Below the pieces are notes generated by a model that saw nothing but the letters and a program-made list of their open reading frames with translations, was not told where the DNA came from and searched no databases. Both the position numbers and the translations under genes were made by a program. From contig NZ_JANCNS010000001.1 of NCBI RefSeq assembly GCF_022570735.2, positions 1,178,001 through 1,242,000 on the forward strand: a stretch of DNA of 64,000 bases, read 5' to 3'. The DNA comes from Christiangramia oceanisediminis. Lineage in GTDB: Bacteria; Bacteroidota; Bacteroidia; Flavobacteriales; Flavobacteriaceae. This document shows positions 60,440 to 64,000 of this stretch, piece after piece. Every line of letters starts with the position of its first letter. Positions within the stretch are counted from its first letter, which is position 1.

Positions 60440-61538
60440 CGCTGATCTCGTCTACAGATTCTTCGGTTTCCTGGTCCTGTTTCCGCTGTATGAGTCCAAT
60501 TCGCTTAGCCCGTCTTTCCCAGTTCTTCCTGGCAAGCATTTGCATATCCTCCACGTTATCGCTTTCGTCCATGATCTCGAGACCAAGCAGGGTTTCTATG
60601 ATATCTTCCATGGTCACGATCCCGGTGGTATTTCCAAATTCGTCCACGATCATGGAAATATGGGCCCTTTTCTGAACGAAGATCTCGAATAGTTCAGGAA
60701 TTGGCGTATTGTCTTTGGTTACCAGGATATCACGTTTTATACTGCTTAAAGGTTGCTGACCTCTTTCCTCGATCATTTCTTCCAGCACATCATCCTTTAG
60801 AATAAAACCGGAAATATTGGTTGAGCGATCCTTATAGACCGGAACCCTCGAAAATTTAAGATTCTTATGATTTTTGTGAAATTCTTCCAGCGAAGTACTT
60901 TCATCTTCCGTGATGGCTACCGAAAAAGGTGTCATCACATCCTTGGCTTCAACCGACTTAAATACCAGCAAATTCTTGATCACCGTCGTTTCACTTTCCT
61001 CGAATACTCCCTCTTCCTCGGCAGCATCGGTGATCGCGGCGAATTCTTCACGACTCATACTGCTCACGTGGGCCGACTTCCCGATTAGTTTCGTAGTAAG
61101 CATCAGCAACCATAAGATCCCGGTATACTTTAGCGGAAAGATCATGATATTAAGAGATTTCGCTGTGAAATTGCCAAGTGATTGCCAGTAAGTGGCGCCT
61201 ATGGTCTTCGGAATGATTTCAGAAAGGATCAATATGGCAAGAGTCATAATGGCCGAAACGATCACAACCGAATTGCCTCCATCCCCAAAAGTCTTTTCGG
61301 CCTGCACACCTACCAGGATCGCACCCACCGTGTGCGCAATGGTATTGATGGTAAGAATGGCGATTAGCGGTTTATCTATATCTCTTTTTAGGGCAGCCAG
61401 CGTTTTCGCGTATGCTTTTCCCTCTTTCTTCTTGATCTTGATGTAGGAAGGCGTGATACTTAACAAAGCAGCCTCCAGGATCGAGCACATGAATGAAAAG
61501 AAAATGGATAAAGTGGCGTAAACTAATAATAAGCCCAT
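60420..61538 (-). CDS. CNNM/HlyC-CorC family transporter-like protein with CBS domains
   Basis: A 372-residue membrane protein. An N-terminal DUF21 domain with about four transmembrane segments (LLVYATLSIFFSFMCSILEAALLSI, ILTINTIAHTVGAILVG, VIVSAIMTLAILILSEIIPKTIGA) is followed by two CBS domains (about 195-320). Members include Mg/Co efflux proteins. The C-terminal 30 residues are Glu/Asp-rich. It overlaps ogt by 20 bases. Confidence 0.87.
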   Translation of the reverse strand: MGLLLVYATLSIFFSFMCSILEAALLSITPSYIKIKKKEGKAYAKTLAALKRDIDKPLIAILTINTIAHTVGAILVGVQAEKTFGDGGNSVVIVSAIMTLAILILSEIIPKTIGATYWQSLGNFTAKSLNIMIFPLKYTGILWLLMLTTKLIGKSAHVSSMSREEFAAITDAAEEEGVFEESETTVIKNLLVFKSVEAKDVMTPFSVAITEDESTSLEEFHKNHKNLKFSRVPVYKDRSTNISGFILKDDVLEEMIEERGQQPLSSIKRDILVTKDNTPIPELFEIFVQKRAHISMIVDEFGNTTGIVTMEDIIETLLGLEIMDESDNVEDMQMLARKNWERRAKRIGLIQRKQDQETEESVDEISDEESEN

Positions 61539-61613
61539 ATAGTTAACTGAGTATTAGACTGGCTAATTTATATATTCTGACATCAAATTCATTAAAAGAA
61601 ATTATAAAAGCAA

Positions 61614-61643
61614 GAAAAAGCCTTCCCGTAGGGCGGAAAGGCT
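61614..61643 (-). terminator. terminator of the 161-residue membrane protein gene
   Basis: On the minus strand AGCCTTTCC / GGAAGGCT (one bulge, 8-base loop) is followed by a T run. It sits just after the stop of the gene at 61669. Confidence 0.75.
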
Positions 61644-61668
61644 GTGTTTAAAAAAAGCTATTTCTGGA

Positions 61669-62154
61669 TTAAGCTAGCATGCTCTTTTGAAGCATCGCGT
61701 CCCATTTCCTGGCAATATTCAGTTTAAATTCTGGTTCGAAGCTAAGTTCATCATCCTCATCATAAAGACAAATCTCTTTTTTACTCGCCCGATCGGTTAT
61801 TTCCAGCTGAAGGCTGAGGTGAAGGACCTTTTGCTTTTTAAGATTGTCGAAAGTTTCAGGTAAATGATTCACATTGAGACCTGCTTTTTTCACTTTTTTC
61901 AGGTCGATGATATCATAGTCAGAACGTTCTTTCATATTGGCGACCAGGAATTTTTTGCCAGCCGAATCCAGCCCAAGGGCCAGTGGAGGATGGAATTCCA
62001 AGGTGTCCAGTTTCAGATTATTTTCTGAAGCGATCTTTTGAATGAATTTTTTGTCCCTTGTATCTTCAAGGTGTTTATCGATTAAAATATAAATAACGGG
62101 TACCACGAAGCTCGCTAACAGCAGTACACCGATAGCTAATGAATAAATATCCAT
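61669..62154 (-). CDS. membrane-anchored protein of unknown function
   Basis: A 161-residue protein with one N-terminal transmembrane helix (about 5-27). The rest (KKFIQKIASENNLKLDTLEFHPPLALGLDSAGKKFLVANM and KQKVLHLSLQLEI) looks like a small cytoplasmic alpha/beta domain. No known family recognised. It is transcribed alone, ending in the terminator at 61614. Confidence 0.65.
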   Translation of the reverse strand: MDIYSLAIGVLLLASFVVPVIYILIDKHLEDTRDKKFIQKIASENNLKLDTLEFHPPLALGLDSAGKKFLVANMKERSDYDIIDLKKVKKAGLNVNHLPETFDNLKKQKVLHLSLQLEITDRASKKEICLYDEDDELSFEPEFKLNIARKWDAMLQKSMLA

Positions 62155-62238
62155 TTTTAATAAAATTTAGGTGAATGAATGGCTGATCCTGCCTCGATTG
62201 GCAAGGTTGGCGGTAAAAATCCAAAAGTATGCCTGGGA

Positions 62239-62592
62239 TCACCAGAAAAAATGGAAGGGGAAGATCTGCCGGTACAGAATCTGCTTGTTGCTCGCAGCCG
62301 AAATTTGAGCTTTTGATGTTTCCTTTTTTAACTCAGGATAAGAGTCGGTTACAGAAAAAGAAGTCTGTAATTTAAATTCTGAAATTGGTTCTTCTTCAGC
62401 TTTTTGAAGCAGGCTATCCTCGTTCAGGTTTTTTGGAAGAAAGATTTTGGAGGGAGCTGACTTAAAAGTATCGCTCTCGGCTTGATAAAAATCGCTACTC
62501 TGCGTGTTTTCCGAAGCGAAAATTGAGCAGCCTGCCAGCATGAATACCAGCAAAAACAGCAGTTTCGAAAAACTATAAGCAGAATTTTTCAC
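62239..62592 (-). CDS. small exported protein of unknown function
   Basis: A 117-residue protein with a signal peptide and possible lipobox (LLFLLVFMLAGC). The mature part is Ser/Glu/Lys-rich, low in hydrophobics and probably unstructured, ending FPFHFFW. The start is GTG at 62592. No family recognised. It may be lineage-specific, or a poorly conserved ORF. Confidence 0.5.
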   Translation of the reverse strand: MKNSAYSFSKLLFLLVFMLAGCSIFASENTQSSDFYQAESDTFKSAPSKIFLPKNLNEDSLLQKAEEEPISEFKLQTSFSVTDSYPELKKETSKAQISAASNKQILYRQIFPFHFFW

Positions 62593-62652
62593 AACCTAAA
62601 TGTATAAAGGAAGTGGATTCGAAATTTAAAATTTTAGTTATTTTTTTAGGTC

Positions 62653-63636
62653 TCAGGAAATTATTTTTACCGCCTCTTTTGCGAAATAACTGGCGATCAA
62701 ACTCGCCCCTGCCCGTTTGATGGCAGTAAGCTGTTCCAGTACAACGGCATCATGATCCAGCCAGCCTTTTTCGGCAGCTGCCTTGATCATCGCGTATTCC
62801 CCGCTTACCTGGTAAACCGCCACCGGCACGTTCACCACGTTCCTGATATCCCTTACGATATCCAGGTAACATAAGCCGGGTTTTACCATTACGATATCGG
62901 CTCCCTCTTCAATATCCATCAGGGTTTCCTTAACAGCTTCCTCGCGGTTGGCGGGATCCATCTGGTAGGTTTTCTTATCTTTTGGTATATTTTGAGCATC
63001 TACGGGTGCGGAATCCAGGGCATCGCGGAAAGGTCCGTAGAAGGCAGAAGCGTATTTGGCACTATAACTCATGATCCCGGTATCGTGAAATCCTTCATCT
63101 TCCAATAGACTTCGAATTTCGAAGATTCTACCATCCATCATATCTGAAGGCGCGACGAAATCGGCACCGGCTTTTGCATGGGAAAGAGATATTTCAGCTA
63201 AAACGGCAGCAGTGTCATCATTCAGAATTTTCCCGTCATCGATGATCCCATCATGTCCGAATTTTGAATAGGGATCCAGAGCCACGTCGGTCATCACGAT
63301 CATTTCTGGCACCGCATTTTTGATGGTTTTAACCGCCCGCTGCATCAAACCTTCCGGGTTAATAGCTTCCTTTCCGGCATTGTCTTTAAGCTCTTCAGAA
63401 ACCTTTACGAAGAGAAGAACCGATCTCAATCCTAAACTCCATAGTTCTTTCACCTCTTTTTCGATCAGGTCCAGGCTGTACCGGTAATATCCAGGCATCG
63501 AATTGATCTCATCTTTTACGTTCTTGCCTTCAACGATGAACAAAGGCACTATAAAATCATTAGGTGAAATGGAAGTTTCCCTTACCATAGATCGAATGGC
63601 TTCGTTTGTTCGTAATCTTCGGTTTCTTCTAAGCAT
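62653..63636 (-). CDS. hemB: delta-aminolevulinic acid dehydratase (porphobilinogen synthase)
   Basis: A 327-residue enzyme of normal length that joins two 5-aminolevulinates in heme synthesis. The Schiff-base lysines are in SAKYASAFYGPFRDA and VMVKPGLCY. The metal loop reads DVALDPYSKFGHDG, which has no Cys triad, so this is the Mg-type (non-zinc) form. It lies next to hemF, with about 78 bases between them. Confidence 0.95.
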   Translation of the reverse strand: MLRRNRRLRTNEAIRSMVRETSISPNDFIVPLFIVEGKNVKDEINSMPGYYRYSLDLIEKEVKELWSLGLRSVLLFVKVSEELKDNAGKEAINPEGLMQRAVKTIKNAVPEMIVMTDVALDPYSKFGHDGIIDDGKILNDDTAAVLAEISLSHAKAGADFVAPSDMMDGRIFEIRSLLEDEGFHDTGIMSYSAKYASAFYGPFRDALDSAPVDAQNIPKDKKTYQMDPANREEAVKETLMDIEEGADIVMVKPGLCYLDIVRDIRNVVNVPVAVYQVSGEYAMIKAAAEKGWLDHDAVVLEQLTAIKRAGASLIASYFAKEAVKIIS

Positions 63637-63679
63637 TTTTGTTAGATTTTAATTTATCAGATACTTTATACAGTCTTCA

Positions 63680-63703
63680 ACTTACAGCTTAGCACTTACA
63701 GCT
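63680..63703. repeat. short direct repeat in the hemB-hemF gap
   Basis: ACTTACAGCT occurs twice (63680-63689 and 63694-63703). It resembles the short intergenic direct repeats common in flavobacterial genomes. No function is claimed. Confidence 0.35.
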
Positions 63704-63714
63704 GAAAGCTATTT

Positions 63715-64000
63715 TCATACCCACTCCCGGGGATTCTCAAGCACTTCAAGTAATTTTTCTTCTTCACTTCCCGGTTCCGGATGGTGATCGTAAACCCACT
63801 GAACATGGGGCGGAAGACTCATCAGGATGCTCTCGACGCGGCCATTGGTCTTTAATCCGAATAAAGTGCCCTTGTCGTGTACTAAATTGAACTCCACATA
63901 CCGGCCTCTTCGAATTTCCTGCCAGTTCCTGTTGGCTTCGGTGTAAGGCATGTCCTTCCGTTTCTGAACGATCGGGATATAGGCTAATAAGAAAGAATCG
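63715..64000 (-). CDS. hemF: oxygen-dependent coproporphyrinogen III oxidase, C-terminal part
   Basis: Partial at the window's end: the frame is open to base 64000, so only about 95 C-terminal residues are visible. [58 protein letters not shown] are strong HemF signatures. The enzyme oxidatively decarboxylates coproporphyrinogen III in heme synthesis. It is followed by hemB. Confidence 0.95.
   Translation of the reverse strand, partial: DSFLLAYIPIVQKRKDMPYTEANRNWQEIRRGRYVEFNLVHDKGTLFGLKTNGRVESILMSLPPHVQWVYDHHPEPGSEEEKLLEVLENPREWV

Noticed and set aside
63680-63703. Direct repeat considered as a CRISPR remnant
   Set aside because: There are only two 10-base copies, with no spacer regularity and no cas genes.

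Overview
The window looks like a chromosomal segment of a marine-type member of the Flavobacteriaceae (Bacteroidota), probably close to Gramella/Christiangramia. The reasons are gliding/type IX secretion lipoproteins of the GldH and SprE/PorW type, an F-type ATP synthase operon without atpD/atpC, many Flavobacteriaceae-only small families, repeated TAnnTTTG promoter -7 elements, few Shine-Dalgarno sites and moderate AT content. No tRNA, rRNA, CRISPR array, prophage or transposase was seen. Coding density is high and no gene-free stretch exceeds about 210 bases. The genus is inferred from gene content only.

Layout. 1-8.4 kb: the 3' part of mnmG, a perfect parS palindrome, a methyltransferase, an OmpH-like lipoprotein, holB-doxX (minus strand), pgk, a LysM lytic transglycosylase and a DUF4837-type lipoprotein. 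8.4-17.4 kb: tatA, an M23 peptidase, a GH3-like adenylating enzyme, a protein with a nucleoside-phosphorylase-like C-terminus, and a sugar-nucleotide/glycan group (rfbC, rfbD, a UDP-glucuronate decarboxylase-type SDR, a family 2 glycosyltransferase, and a CapK-like enzyme on the opposite strand). 17.4-25.1 kb: purD, two small-family membrane proteins, a DUF4254/GT9 pair, an FAD/2Fe-2S reductase and a two-gene ABC exporter. 25.1-33.9 kb: sprE/porW, a bactofilin and the ATP synthase operon (atpZ, an AtpI-like gene, atpB-E-F-H-A-G) with strong hairpins inside it. 34-46.8 kb: envelope genes (flippase, dut, nucleotidyltransferase, TPR protein, DUF4292 lipoprotein, EnvC-like protein, an HU-like/SPOR protein), dprA, trpS and plsC. 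46.7-49.2 kb: a lipoprotein / ECF sigma factor / dual-membrane anti-sigma-like operon. 49.2-57.6 kb: recA, trhO, ricT, gldH, PBP1A, and scoA/scoB split by a four-helix-bundle gene with inverted-repeat flanks. 57.6-64 kb: a minus-strand run with a DEDD exonuclease, serine hydrolase, ogt, a CNNM/CBS protein, hemB and the 3' part of hemF.

Themes. Much of the window serves the envelope: peptidoglycan synthesis and turnover, surface glycan precursors and transfer, phospholipid synthesis, and T9SS/gliding parts. The most notable locus is the sigma-factor operon at 46745-49167. Its 470-residue product has an anti-sigma-like cytoplasmic start, one inner-membrane helix, a linker of about 165 disordered residues and a C-terminal beta-barrel, so one chain could link the outer membrane to transcription. 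Other signals are the inverted-repeat-bounded cassette in scoAB, the parS site next to mnmG, competing hairpins between atp genes, and -7 promoter elements so close to start codons that leaderless mRNAs are likely.
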